In this document: positions 47,828 through 59,510 of the stretch, one piece after another
How the letters are laid out: every line of letters starts with the position of its first letter
Numbering within the stretch: position 1 is the stretch's first letter
Origin: Phoebastria nigripes
Taxonomy: Eukaryota > Chordata > Aves > Procellariiformes > Diomedeidae
NCBI GenBank assembly: GCA_035582835.1
Contig: JAYKAV010002750.1
Coordinates: 592,909 to 656,908 of the forward strand
Length of the DNA stretch: 64,000 nt
Reading direction: 5' to 3'
Program-made: the position numbers and the translations under genes
Notes under the pieces: model-generated
What the model saw: the letters and a program-made list of their open reading frames with translations, nothing else
Databases searched by the model: none
What the model was told of the DNA's origin: nothing

Positions 47828-50800
47828 CTGTTTTTCAAACACCTTTGCTCAGTCCGATCAAGGTGTTTGGGTTATGTGGAAACACTACAGTTATCTAGAG
47901 GTAGATGACTGCAACAGCTGGCTAAGATATTTTGCTAATCTACTTACTATTTTCAAGGTATTTAATTTAAAATTATTTTGGGCATCTCTGTGCTGCACTG
48001 CAGAAAACACCAGGGACAAAACCATATTAAACAACTCTAGAATTATTTGCTGATTCTAAGGCATGCATGAGCATTGAACACTTTGATAAAGGGGTCTTCC
48101 ACAAACCTCTTCTGAGACAAGCTTTGGATTTTGGTACTAAGATGACTTGCTCAGACTTTTTTCCCTTATGTAAGTGTGTGTGTTAGCCTCTAATGAAGTG
48201 TGAAATCTCGCTGACTGTATAAGAAAGTCATGAGGAATCCATCATATGTAATAAAGACAGGGCTCCTGGCTGCAAGAATATATCGGTACAACAGCAATAT
48301 AGGAAGAAGACGCAGATGTGATTTGGTACAGAGTCAGGGTAGCTGCAGGGGACTCTGAGATATTTAGGTCATGAGAAGAACAAGAATATTGCTATAGGTA
48401 AACAAGACCTTAATCTCTTCCCGGCTAATGACAGCATTACTTTGATGCACAGGAAATGCTTATGTGGGGAAATTATACATTACAATCCTTCTTACCTACT
48501 CGTGTACATTCCTACAAGTTTTGTTCGTTCGTTTGTAAACAGCTGAATGGTCCCATTGTAGTTGCCACTATGGGAAAGAACATGTGTGAGTTAATTAGAA
48601 CAAGCTTTGTAAGCCTCCACTCCTATTGCTGTTGCTGCTGTGATCCAAACAGCAAAAATACTGTTTTTAGAAGTATTAGTGAGTCAATATTTCAAGTCAA
48701 TTTAATGAGATCCTCTCTTTTTTTAATATATAATTTATTTTGTCTTTCTCTTTCTTTTTCCTGTAAAGAAAGTATGTGTCTTTGTGGTTCCCTGTGAGTT
48801 CTAACAAGGATCCTAGGAAGAACTAAGATTGTGTTAAATAAATATCCATTTAGAAGAAACCATAGGGAGCCCAGCAACACATATTGTCCAGCACGCCAAC
48901 GGCCATCGGATCACTACTACCATCAGTTAGTGATTCTCACTCCCTAACACTTCGAAACATTTTCATCGATTTTTTTTCCTTTTGTTTAAAAATCACCCTA
49001 AACTTAATTTTCTTGCCTTTAAAAACCTCTAAAAATTAAAAAGCAATTTTAATAGGACCTTGAAACACACAATAATATCCAAAACACTGTCAATTTTTAA
49101 GACTGTTGCGTTCAAATAAAAGCTGAAACATTCAGGAACTAAGTATTAACTGGTTTAAGATGACTTAGTTGAAAAGGAAAAAAAAAACTCTACTTCAGGG
49201 TAACAGCTGCTTTTGCTCTGATGTCTACATATTTTTCATAGTTTGGGGGAAAGATTTTATTGTTTTTTGCTGTAAGAATTTTGTAGGTGGGCAGTTGACA
49301 ATTTAATAGATCAAAAAGAGCTGTTGGACTGGTGCAGTGTCAGAACTGAGCTGTACTCGTCTGTTAACCCACAATGAGCTCATTTTATAGCACAGGCCAA
49401 AGCAATGCCAAAGTTATGGTATAATTTAAGAACAAATGTGGAAAGAAGACGTGAAATAGATAGAAAATGAACACTGAAATAATAGAAAATAAATGCTAAA
49501 ATTAACTGTCTTTTAATTAGAGAGAGAATAAAATGTACCTGAGATTTGACAAAATGTGCAACTGGAAGAGCACTAAAATGAAAACAGTTCTTTTAGCATC
49601 TGAGGTTTAATATATGGCATAGCTTATTCTGTAAATTAGTTTGTAAAAGTCAAAGTTAAACTTGTAGATTAAATTTAAAAAGCATTTGTTTGGTGGATCT
49701 AGATATACTGAGAGGGGTCAAGAAACCTTTTTCTCAATGTGAGTGCATTATCAGGCAAACCTATATTGCCCCATGCTGTGATAGGAAAGCAGATAAGGTC
49801 TTTGCCATCTGTTCTGAAGGTCCTGAGTTTAATTCTCCATAGGAGTTAGTACATGGTGCTGGTAGGAGGGGAGGAATTCATTTGGGAAACTGTTTATCTT
49901 TCCTTTGGAGAAAAAATATTTTTTACATAATATTATTTTTATCAGACGAGATTTCAACTCATTTCTCCGCTTTCCTGAGGTTTCACAGTGAATTGTAAAC
50001 TAATGATTCTTGTAAGAAATAAATGGCTACAGGAGACAATGGTATTTATCGAAAGTGCACTTTTATTTTATATGGGCTTAAAAGCAATGTATAAATGTAC
50101 TGTTTATATTATATTCATGTTCACAAATTTTACATAGGTACTACTTTCTAGAACTTAATGTTATATCATGATGATTCAGACAAAAATAATAATATTCTGA
50201 TGTCTGAAAGAGAAAGAGCAAATTGGTGATATACAGCAACTGGGATATTCTTTAAAATCTTTTTTTTTCGCTTGTTTTACTTTTTCCCCAAGTAGCAAAC
50301 AAATTTTCAACCTGCTGGTCAGAAGAAGAGCTCTTTACTCCTGGTACATTTCTTCCAAATAATAAACAAATGTAGGACACTATACTCATCAAGTCTTTTC
50401 TTTCTTATGTTTCCCCACCAAAGACATTTTAAACAGATGATCATAGATGTCAGTCATTTAGGGCTACCACCTGCTGAGTTCTTCAAGTGGGTCATGTGAG
50501 GGTTCAGTTAAAGCTATGCCAAAGACCCTGTTTTCTTATTATATTTCTACCTTTATCACTGTGTGCACAGGCATATCTTTATGAAATACATGTATGTGAT
50601 AAAGGTTTTGCACACAGGTGCAAGGGCTTAGCACTGGCTGGATATTTTAGAGGCTTTTTTATAACAACATTCTTCTTTTTCAGCCAAAGTTAACATAGCC
50701 AGAAAGCCTCATTAATATATAGTGAAGCTGAATTTGTAACAACTGATTCTCCCTACTCTCCAGTGTCAGAGTTTCATGACTTTTGCCTATGGGATTGATT

Positions 50801-51256
50801 ATGGGGGGAAGTGATAATGGTATACGAGCTGGTAAGTGATTCTATCTTGTGTATTGATCTTCTCTGACAAGACACCTTCAGAAGAGAGGCAGGAAAGCAA
50901 TGCGGATGAGTTCTTAGAGGAATGGGAGATGCAGTTGCAAAGCCCTCCAAGTCCAGAGTAACACAGCTGTTTCATTCAAGCTGGGAATACGGAGATCAAA
51001 GGAGCTCTGCACTGTTAAATGGGCTCTCTGGAGAGAGGGAAGGAGACAGTGAGGACAGAGGGATGCAAGTAGGAATTATGAGTCTGCTGTTCTTGCTGAC
51101 AGGGCAGATGTGAGACATGGGCATAGATCCCAGGGGGTGCAATATGAAGCAATTGGAGTGTTTCCCCAGCTTCTGAGGAATAGTAAACCACAGGGAATGA
51201 TAGACAGTGAATAGGTGTTGGGCTGTTTTAAAAGTTCTCTTTTCTTGTCGATACTT
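47828..51256. other. AT-rich non-coding DNA, no gene recognised
   Basis: The longest frame is 113 codons on the plus strand (48456-48797). It contains a run of cysteines from a TGCTGTTGCTGC tract and then a Phe/Leu-rich part from a T/C-rich tract, and I do not consider it a gene. The block 49,000-50,450 is almost devoid of frames. No repeat family is recognised. Confidence 0.55.
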
Positions 51257-51514
51257 CTAATTGGGTAATGCTTTGATCCACGGAGGCTGCCAGGTGCCAG
51301 TGGCATAGCTCCTACGACCAGGAACTAACCTTAAGCCACCGCCGCTGGGATAGTTGTCACTGGTAGCAGCGGTCTGCAGGTATAGCTTCACTTTTGGGTC
51401 GATTGACTGCGCAATTGCACCCTGAGAGAAGTGACAGCTCCAGTTACGAGGCAGGTTGTAGGGAAAGTGAAGTTGTTTGCCATTGTTTCGCAATGGCACT
51501 ATAAAGCTTTTCTT
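51257..51514 (-). other. CpG-rich open frame, possible exon, pseudogene or element remnant
   Basis: On the minus strand the sequence is open from after a TGA (51517-51515) to a TAG at 51259-51257, about 85 codons, with no ATG at its beginning. The first suitable start-like codon is a GTG at 51499. The encoded sequence has a balanced protein-like composition (segments such as NLPRNWSCHFSQG and GLRLVPGRRSYATG) with Trp, Pro, Gly and Arg. The 243 bases from 51257 to 51499 contain nine CpGs, far denser than the flanks. It could be a terminal exon of an unrecognised minus-strand gene, a retrocopy fragment or an old mobile element. A weak pyrimidine tract precedes it, but no convincing acceptor is visible. 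Confidence 0.22.
51478..51498. repeat. 8-base-arm hairpin with 5-base loop
   Basis: TGCCATTG and CAATGGCA are perfect reverse complements around TTTCG. It lies at the upstream end of the minus-strand open frame and is followed on the plus strand by TATAAAG. Confidence 0.85.
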
Positions 51515-53969
51515 TCAGGAGCCAGTGAGAAAACATCCCAAAAGAAAGAGAGACCTAAAACGGGAGATCTAAAATCTCGCACTGTATATATATAGGTATT
51601 AATCTGGTTTCCTTATACTACATTTTCAATTAATAAAATCTGTCTATTTTCTAGGGTTCATGTGTGCAGAGTGGCTGAAAAATTCATTACTTTAACAAGA
51701 TATTAAAAAGCTCTTGGAATGACTTTTTAAGGTGTGTTTTCAATTAAGTAACTTTTTAATGTTATTTCCGTTGGTTTTGATCTTAAATAAAGAATAATAG
51801 TTTGGTGACTGCAATAGTATTCAGCTTTGCAAATTTATGCAAAGTTTTTGTTTACATTAAAAGAAAAAAGTCCAGATCCTTACTGTTAAAAGGCATAAAT
51901 TGAAATAAAGGACCAACAACCTTGTAGTCCAACAGCAAGATCTGTTCTTGTAATCAGGAATGACTTTGGATAGAAAGAGCTTCCAGAAGCCAAGAAAACT
52001 TAAATGTTTTTGTTCCCATCTGGGTTTAAAGTCATGGGATTTATGAATCTAACTTATTTAAGTGCTTATAAAAATTTTGCCCTTGTGTATTAAAAAATGT
52101 GATCAAGGGCCAAATACACTCAAAGTTTAGATATGTCCCTAAGTCTCTTTGATTTCAAGGCAAATTGAGGGCCTAGAGGCTTTTGAAAATTCATTTAAAC
52201 ACCTAGTTCAGCTCAAAAGCTGAAGCCCAAGTTTGAAACTTGTGACAGAGTTGTATATAAAGAATTAATGCAAACATTATGGACCTGGATCTTTGGATAG
52301 TTTCACGTCTATAACATTAACTACTTGTCAATGCTGAATATAGTTTCTTTTGAGATGACACAGATATTAGTGCTACTGGGACTTTTTTCTTCTAAAAACA
52401 TGCCTTCTACTTTATTTCAGGAAAACAAATTGATTTGTTTAAGTTAGCAGGATAAATTACATGATGGTCTTACTTAAATATTCATTTTCAATAATTAGGT
52501 TTTCAGCCTGTGTCATATCTGTTATGTGCTCTGCCGGTACGGAACTTTACAAACTAAATAAATAGTAATAATTTAATTTGCCATATATTTCAATATAGTA
52601 TTACTGTAACATGAGGTTGAAAAGCTGTGATGTAATTCGTGTAACTCAAGAAAAAAACCCAATGACTTAAATTAGATTGCCAAGCACCTCTACTTACATT
52701 GCTTTAATTTGTTGTTAAGGAAAGCAAAGGATAAGGGAGCAGAGGGAAGCTCTGGTGGTGTGGGTAGTGTACCTGTGTGTGCAACATGTTTGCAGCTACG
52801 CTCATAGATGGATTTATTTATACTTTCTTTCATGGCTGATGATTGTGGAAGCAGGACATGCTGTAATTAAACAATATTACAGCTGCCTGAAGATGAGATG
52901 GGCAGACTGACTCCACGGTTTGGATGTGGAAGGACTTGAAAATTTTCATATTAAAATTTTCTTATAAATTACTTTAAATAAGAAAGCAGGTAGTGATGGC
53001 AAGAATCTTTGGTGATCAGTTTTGGGGCTGGGTCTTCTGAAATAGCCATTGTCAGTTATTATTCATAAATCCAAACAAACTCATAAACTGGATCCAATAT
53101 GGGAAATATTTTCAGTTATAATGAACATTTCTGAAACATCCAAATTGTTTTGTCTGCACACATAAGAAAGCTAGCTGGAGATGCTCAAGAAAGAGGTGGT
53201 CTTCCATGTAAGTCTGAGTGCTAGCATGCTTAACTGGGGTGAGTAAAGAGGGTCCATATCCCCATCTCAGCCTGGTAAGAAAAAAGTTTTCCCATCTTCC
53301 GGGCAAGTGCCTTAAGCCTGGGGCTGTCAGGCATTTCGAAATGGAGATCTCCTGGGAAGAGGCTCATCAGGCTGAGGGAAGGAATGATTCTATAGCTGTG
53401 TTATAGTATGAATAACACCTTATAAAAATGAAACATCTTATCTGTTTCAGTTCTGTGTCTCTGGACTGACGTCAAACCATTTGTCCTTCTGTTCCCCAAC
53501 TCATCTTGCATGACCTTTTGAATAATGGCAAAAGAACATTGGTACTGCTCCAGTTTTCTGACGTTGACTCAAGTTATTAAAAAGTTGCAGTCAGAAAGTA
53601 AAAACAATCAGTTGAAATCCTCTCAGAAACTCTTCTGGGAGTCCTGTGTGGAATTTAAAAATACTTAACTCTAGTTAGCATATGTTTTTTTGACACACTC
53701 TGTAGTTACTGGTCCACTCTGAAGAAGTTCATTCTCCCTGTAAGATGGAGTATCTCATCCTGCTTCCCAGATAGAAAACAGCAGTGCACTGAATAAGCCT
53801 TTTCATCCATCTGTACTATTAAACATTTTCTTTGCTTTAGTCACTGCCAAATACACATACTTTCTTGATCTTCTCAGTTTTCTTTATCAATTTTGCCTAG
53901 GTTATTAATTTTAATTTATGTAGACCTTCTGTTTATTTCTCTTTCTCCTGTTGTAAATGTAGTACTTTT
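51515..53969. other. AT-rich non-coding DNA, no gene recognised
   Basis: No frames above about 65 codons. Between 51,600 and 53,100 almost nothing is open. A TA-rich tract lies near 51,583-51,594. No repeats or RNA genes are recognised. Confidence 0.55.
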
Positions 53970-54350
53970 CTAAATCACAGTGGAGCAGCTTTGCACAGAG
54001 GTACGGGAACTGCCTGATAACCTGATGGTTGCAGTATCGTCCTGGGAGAGTGGGGCCCTTTTCCAAATCAGACTGACCGAGNATGTGAGCTGCAAGTAAC
54101 CTTCGGCTATCAGATATAGCCACAGCAATTTCTGGACGCACTGGTCAGCCGTCTCCCCGACTAACCTCTGCCCAAGTCCCAGAAGGTACAGCAGAAGGCC
54201 AAACAGAAGGGCTTTGGCTGACAAATCACTGTGATATTTGGACTGGAAACCTACCTAGAAGCTGAACCTTCCTTCCTGCTGACGGTCACTTGCAAGATGT
54301 TGCCTGACACCAATACTCGGCCGTTGCATTTTGCAGAGTTGGGTCTTTGC
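53970..54350 (-). other. CpG-bearing block with a hydrophobic open frame
   Basis: A minus-strand frame (54224 to 53970) starts with a leucine-rich run, ALLFGLLLYLLGLG, that looks like a signal peptide or membrane segment, followed by a polar part. Its first codon is TTG, not ATG, so it is not a normal eukaryotic start. A second minus frame (53911-54141) overlaps it. The block has several CpGs (for example GACGCAC, GCCGTC, CCCCGAC) and is less AT-rich than its neighbours. N at 54082. It could be a gene remnant or unclassified repeat. Confidence 0.15.
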
Positions 54351-56100
54351 CCTCCCAAATTCCCTCCCTCAGCCTGCTCTCCCCCTCAGTCCATGTGCCC
54401 TTTCATGTGATGGCACCAATATATTTATAGTTAAATTCCTTTGTGCTATTCTGTTTTATAGAATGTGTCAATGAGGAGTTCTGAATTTACTGGAAATAGT
54501 GCACACATTTCAGCACGCCATTTGCAGGAAAGGATGGTCAGCACATTTAGGTCTTCACCCATGCTCAAACCAAAGGGAGGAAACAATCTGCGATCCATGC
54601 TTTCCTTGTGAGCTCTGGCTACTATCGATTACTGTGCAGATGAAATACGTCCTAGTGTCAGCCTCTTTATCCAAATCGCTTTATTGTTCTCTGGTTTACG
54701 GCAACAAAATAAAAACAAGGCAGGAAGTACCCAAAATAATAGTAGAATGAGTGCCTATCATACTAGACCAAAAAAAAGTCTTTGTTGCACATGCAGAACT
54801 AACAGTGATTTTGATGGTTTTCTAGAAACAGGCATTGATAGTATATGATAAAGCTAGAGATAGTGTTTCATTTGGTGGGATCAGGAAGTGCTTTGAAAGT
54901 GGAAATATTTAGCATGGAAAAGAGGAGACATTAAATGAATGTATTTTTATTGTACAGCTGGCTTTATAAAATGGCTTTGTAGTTTATTGGTTTGTGCCAT
55001 GTGGCCCATTTCTGGCACTTTCTCTAGATGCTCCAGGGAGCTGTGTTCTCGAGTATCCTCACGTATTAATGATGGTTTGTATTGTTTTAGGGGGAGCAGA
55101 TTGAGGAGAGGACCACAACCAGGGCTCATGACAGCCTGCGTTGTATAGAAGGAAAGAGTCCAGAAAAAGATATTTGTTGGATATGAAATAAAAGTCATCA
55201 GAAGAAACCTGATACAGTAAGGTTTTATATATTCACAGTTAGAGACCTAAATGGACAAGAGCACAAAACACACTATCTCTCCCTTTCAATCACAGAGCTG
55301 TATTATGGAAGTTGTCTGAACATATACTTCTGCCAGGAAAAAAATGAGCTCAAATCTACTATGTATCATTGAGCTGTTGTATTTTCAGGTTTTATGTTAG
55401 GATATGGTTGCAAGTTTGGAATTTTATTATTCTCTTTTTATTACTTGAGACAGTGAAGGGGGTGAGGTGTTTGCACTGAAAACTTCTGATATTTAGTTGC
55501 TAGGATACCACTTTTTTTTTCAAGTCTCTTATCAAGGAAAATGAAATATAATACTGTTTATTTTTGATTCTATCATGGATTTTGCATCAAAACACTTACA
55601 GTCATGAAAACTGGTGAAGATTTCCTTAAATCCTGCTTTTTTATTGACTTGCTGAAGCTCTCTGAGCAGTTCAAACTCAGTACCTGAACATAAAACAATG
55701 GCTATGTTTTAGCCAAAAGTCAATTGTTTGTTGCTATTTATATTTGGCAGACTACATTTTGATACTGAAAAATAATTTGATCTATTCAGTTTGTACTTTC
55801 TAGGACCTGCTATAACTCAAATGTGCACTATATAAATCCCAGACATGCGTTTCAAAATTCATAAAACCATTTTCTAAGTATTGAATGTCTTCAGGGGGAG
55901 GGGAGGAGCTTACAATTTGTGCACATTTAGCAGATATTTATAATATTACAAGAATTATAAAGAAAATTGTTTCATGAATTTAAATGCATAAGATGAATTG
56001 AAGTGATGAATTCAATGTTTTTATAATTGTCAAAATATATATGTAAGCAAGCATGACCATAATATAAAAACTGTTATGTTTCAAGATAAGTCAAGAGAGT
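54351..56100. other. Non-coding DNA, no gene recognised
   Basis: Short frames only. The plus frame 54499-54750 and the opposing frames near 54940-55200 overlap each other. A minus-strand ATTGTAAGCTCCT near 55,905-55,920 faintly resembles an old LINE tail but is too short to call. Confidence 0.5.
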
Positions 56101-56557
56101 AGAATCATAGAATCACAGAATGATGTGGTTTGGAAGGGACCTTTAAAGGCCACCTAGTCCAACTCCCTGCCATGGGCAGGGACATCTTTCACTAGATCAG
56201 GTCATCCAGCCTGACCTTGAACACTTCCAGGGATGGGGCATCCACAAATTCTCTGGGCAACCTGTTCCAGTGTCTCACCACCCTCATTATAAAAAATTTC
56301 TTCCTTATATGCAATCTAAATCTACCCTCCTTCAGTTTAAAACTGTCACCCCTTGTCTTGTCACTACAGGCCCGCGTAAAAAGTCTGTCCCCATCTTTCT
56401 TATAAGCTCCCTTTATATATTGAAAGGCCGCAATAAGGTCTCCCTGGAGCCTTCTCTTCTCCAGCCTAAACAACTCCAGCTCTCTCAGCCTTTCTTCACA
56501 GGAGAGGTGTTCCAGCCCTCTGATCATTTTCATGGCCCTCCTCTGGACCTGCTACTA
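56101..56557 (-). mobile_element. CR1 LINE 3' fragment, minus strand
   Basis: Read on the minus strand this is the last part of CR1 ORF2 plus its 3' UTR. It ends with ATTCTGTG and ATTCTATG units and a partial third (plus-strand 56101-56120). The left part on the plus strand includes TTGGAAGGGACC and GCCATGGGCAGGGACA, both typical of CR1 3' UTRs. Homology begins near the segment encoding VQRRAMKM (about 56552) and stops at about 56557, so the copy is 5'-truncated to about 0.46 kb. Confidence 0.96.
56192..56533 (-). pseudogene. CR1 ORF2 C-terminal remnant
   Basis: A 113-codon open stretch covers the C-terminal end of the CR1 ORF2 protein, downstream of the reverse transcriptase catalytic motifs. 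Segments such as [30 protein letters not shown] and [18 protein letters not shown] match the corresponding parts of the 25 kb copy with many substitutions. It has no catalytic domain and no native start, so it is an element remnant, although it has kept its frame. Confidence 0.93.
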
Positions 56558-58937
56558 ATAAGGAAACTCTGCTTTCTTCCAAAAAAAACCCCACATTTTA
56601 TTCTGATTCATTCATCATTAAAATATCTTCTGTGCTTTATGCATAACTAAATTTTTGAACTGTTTCAGTATTTCATTTGAGTTTGTGTGAGTGCTTTCTA
56701 ATTAGAATTACAGTTCAATTACTTGAAAATTCTCCCAAGAGCAGCCTCTGCACCAGAAGGAAGACCAGGAAAACACCTATTTTTTAGAGATTTTAGTCCT
56801 ATCTTGTAATATCAGGAAAGTCTTTTAGCAAAACCAGCGGTAACGAAGCTGAACATTCTTCTTGCTCTAGGCCAAATCTTTGCATGAAAAGAGATATTGC
56901 TCCCAATCTGCTACAACACATTAACGAACTCACCTCACACGCTGAATGTTTTTGAAAAGTCCATATAAAGGGTTCCGTTTAGCACTGGCTGAATGATTTA
57001 CTAAATGCATGTTTATGAATTTTGGTCGTCCTCTCACTTAGAAAAGCCCAGAGTGCTTTGCTATGTATCTTGTTTTTTAGTGAAAATATACAAAAATATG
57101 TTACTATTTTGGAAACAGTCCACTGGAGTAATGAAGAGATGTAAAAATGCTATGATAAGCATACTTATCCAACCAGCATAATTTATTTTATGTAAGCAGT
57201 CAAATCTTGCATCTTTAACAGCTTGTTTTAGCAACTTAATTAAGGTTGGATTTTCCAGTATTTGGATAGCTGTCCAANTACAGTCACATAAGTCATGACA
57301 CCACTTTGTTCACTCTGTGGTCTGAAAAGCATTTAGTTAGCAGGGGACCATGCCTAAGCTTGTAAATCCTGCTTAGATGTGCTTCATAGAAAGGTTGAGA
57401 GGGTCACCTTCTGAATCTCTGAACAACTTTGGGACAATAAAATCTTGTACAATGCTAGGTCAGAGTGCGAGTGGAGCTAGTTCATGACTGTCTGCATCTG
57501 ACTCTGCGCACCTATGAGAGTACCGCAAGTAACATTGGGGGTGCAGTGTGCAGAGCACCCCAATGCTGTACTACTCTTACCCCAAGATGATGTGTATCAA
57601 CTGTGTTGCTGGATGCAATNTCTTGTTATAACAAGGAAACATAGGAAATTTTTGGTGTAACTGTATGTGTTTGATTCTCACAAATATATCTGTACTGCTC
57701 TGAACGCTCAGTGCATCTGAAGTCCAATGTCGTATGGCATCCATAAGCCCAGTGATATTCTTTCACACTGAGAGTTTTCTGACTGTTTTACAGACATTTT
57801 TGGTTCTTAAGTAGGGAAAAGGAGCCAAAACACAACTGAGAACATGACCTACTACCTTTTGTATCAGACGTGATCCAAGACATGATCACGCTTTCTGATG
57901 TGAAAGCTTGTATGGCACTCTCTAAGAAAAGGTGTCCTGGCAAAACTCACAAAACAGCACCCTAGTATGCCCCAAGATTCAACTGATTATGGCACCTTTG
58001 TTCATCATCTGTGCCACATTGCTTTGTTGTGCTGCTGTGCTAGTCACCACCTGTGCTTCACCCTAGATATAACTGTGTAGAAACTGATGAAAATCTTCCT
58101 ACTTTGCTTCACAAGGATGTGATGAGCTTTAGCTAGATAACGTTTGCAAAGTATTCTGTGGCTCTGGATAAAAAAAAGATCCTTTATAAATTCAAAAGAG
58201 TAACATACATTTCTTCACTGAAACCTTCAGTTACGAGTGCCTCAAGTCACAGTAGCTTCTTGCATTTATATGATTTATATGTGGACATTTAAAAAAGACA
58301 TTATTTTCAGTATTGCATTATTCTTAATCTAATAAAGCACCACAGCTGTGTATAACCTTCACATTGACAGCCTCAGAGACAGTTAAAGACCAACTGTTGA
58401 ACCCCTGTGACATGTCTGTAAGGTGCAATGCAGAGCTCACTGCTTAAGGAAAAGAGGGGTCTTCAGTTCTCTCTGGGTCCTTCCAGTTCAGAGGCTCTCA
58501 AAGGACTGAAAGATGTGACTTAGAAATAGTTCTTGGAAGCAGAGTTCCAAGCACATATGATGGAAAAACCTCCAGGAGTGAGGAACAAAAGTTTTTACAT
58601 CCTTTATGCTCTCTTGACTCTTGTTCCTAACATTAATGAGTTCAACTAGAGTTGAGGAACTTGTTCAATATTGCAGTCCCCAGAAGTTTACATTTCAACA
58701 ATCATAAAATATGAACAAAGGAGACAAACAAAATGAACAGAGAAAGGAAGGATATGGCTTCAAACAAATGAAGCCAATATAAGTCAAAATACATCTAAAT
58801 AAAGAAAGGAAGAGTAAATCCTTTAAATAAGCAATATTAACCACAAAGCCCCAAATGAATATGGGGAAAAAAAGAACAAATGGGAATTATTCATAGAAGC
58901 TCACACCCTCCTCTGGAGGTTGCAAACTCTTGAATGT
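56558..58937. other. AT-rich non-coding DNA, no gene recognised
   Basis: This stretch has no open frame of note after the CR1. Purine-rich tracts occur near 58,700-58,880. N calls at 57278 and 57620. No RNA gene or repeat family is recognised. Confidence 0.6.
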
Positions 58938-58964
58938 GTTGAGGCTCTGCAGCCCCTGCTTTTC

Positions 58965-58994
58965 TTAACCATAACCCCAACACTAACCGTAACA
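58965..58994 (+). repeat. Degenerate telomere-like hexamer tract
   Basis: Five consecutive 6-base units, TTAACC, ATAACC, CCAACA, CTAACC and GTAACA, are each variants of the vertebrate telomere repeat on the C-rich strand (CCCTAA). None is perfect, but the 6-base period is kept. It may be an old interstitial telomeric insertion or part of a dispersed repeat. Confidence 0.45.
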
Positions 58995-59143
58995 CTTGTA
59001 ANGCCCTGAGTGCACTAATAGGCATTAACGGCCCTGAGTAGCCTCACCTGGGACCCCCGCCCACACACGGTCTGCCCACGGGGCCCTGGGGCTCCATTTA
59101 AGCTCAGACCTGAGCCTTCTACCCCTTCCTGAGCTATGCTGGG

Positions 59144-59190
59144 TCTATCTGTCTGTCTGTCTATCCCTGCCTGTCTGTCCATCCCTGCCT
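59144..59190. repeat. TCTG tetranucleotide tract and 18-base direct repeat
   Basis: Repeated TCTG/TCTA units at 59144-59162 are followed by ATCCCTGCCT at 59163-59172 and again at 59181-59190, an 18-base period. Looks like a small degenerating minisatellite. Confidence 0.7.
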
Positions 59191-59510
59191 CCCTTGCTGG
59201 ACCTTAGACTTGCATTACAGGTAGTCTGTTGCTAGCCCTATCTCCTGGGTGGACCCTTCTGATTCATGCTGTAGCCTTACTGCTGGTCTTGTCTCCAGCT
59301 GCTCTCCACTGGAGTGCCTGGATGGACCCTGTTTCCTGTACCCTGTTTTGCCCATGGTGCTCATGTGCTGTGGGACTGTATCCTAGCCAGCGTGGGCATG
59401 GCCTTTGCTGGGGTTGCCCTTGGCTCCTGGCTCGTCCCCACCTTACAGAGCAGCCCTGCCTATGCTGCTCCCTGACAGCACTAGGCATAAGAGGCCTGGC
59501 ATGCTGAGAC

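Larger units (their letters stand above)
58938..59510 (+). other. GC-rich block, candidate old LTR or unclassified repeat
   Basis: A sharp switch from A-rich to GC-rich DNA. In order it contains a degenerate telomere-like hexamer tract, a repeated GCCCTGAGT (59003-59011 and 59031-59039), and a C-rich part with CCTGGGACCCCCGCCC. Then come a TATA-like CATTTAAG near 59,093-59,100, a TCTG tetranucleotide tract and a C/T/G-rich tail. This order (C-rich upstream part, TATA-like box, pyrimidine-rich tail) would fit a retroviral LTR. I could not establish ends with a target duplication. The plus frame 59229-59507 begins with TTG and is Leu/Cys-rich because of composition. Confidence 0.3.

Noticed and set aside
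48456..48797. 113-codon plus-strand frame with a cysteine run and a hydrophobic tail
   Set aside because: The cysteines come from a TGCTG-type tract and the hydrophobic tail from a T/C-rich tract; it also overlaps a minus frame.
55895..55920. Minus-strand ATTGTAAGCTCCT resembling an ancient LINE tail
   Set aside because: The match is too short and the sequence beyond it does not follow the expected tail.
59229..59507. 92-codon Leu/Cys-rich plus-strand frame
   Set aside because: It begins with TTG and its composition follows from the C/T/G-rich DNA; an opposing frame covers the same bases.
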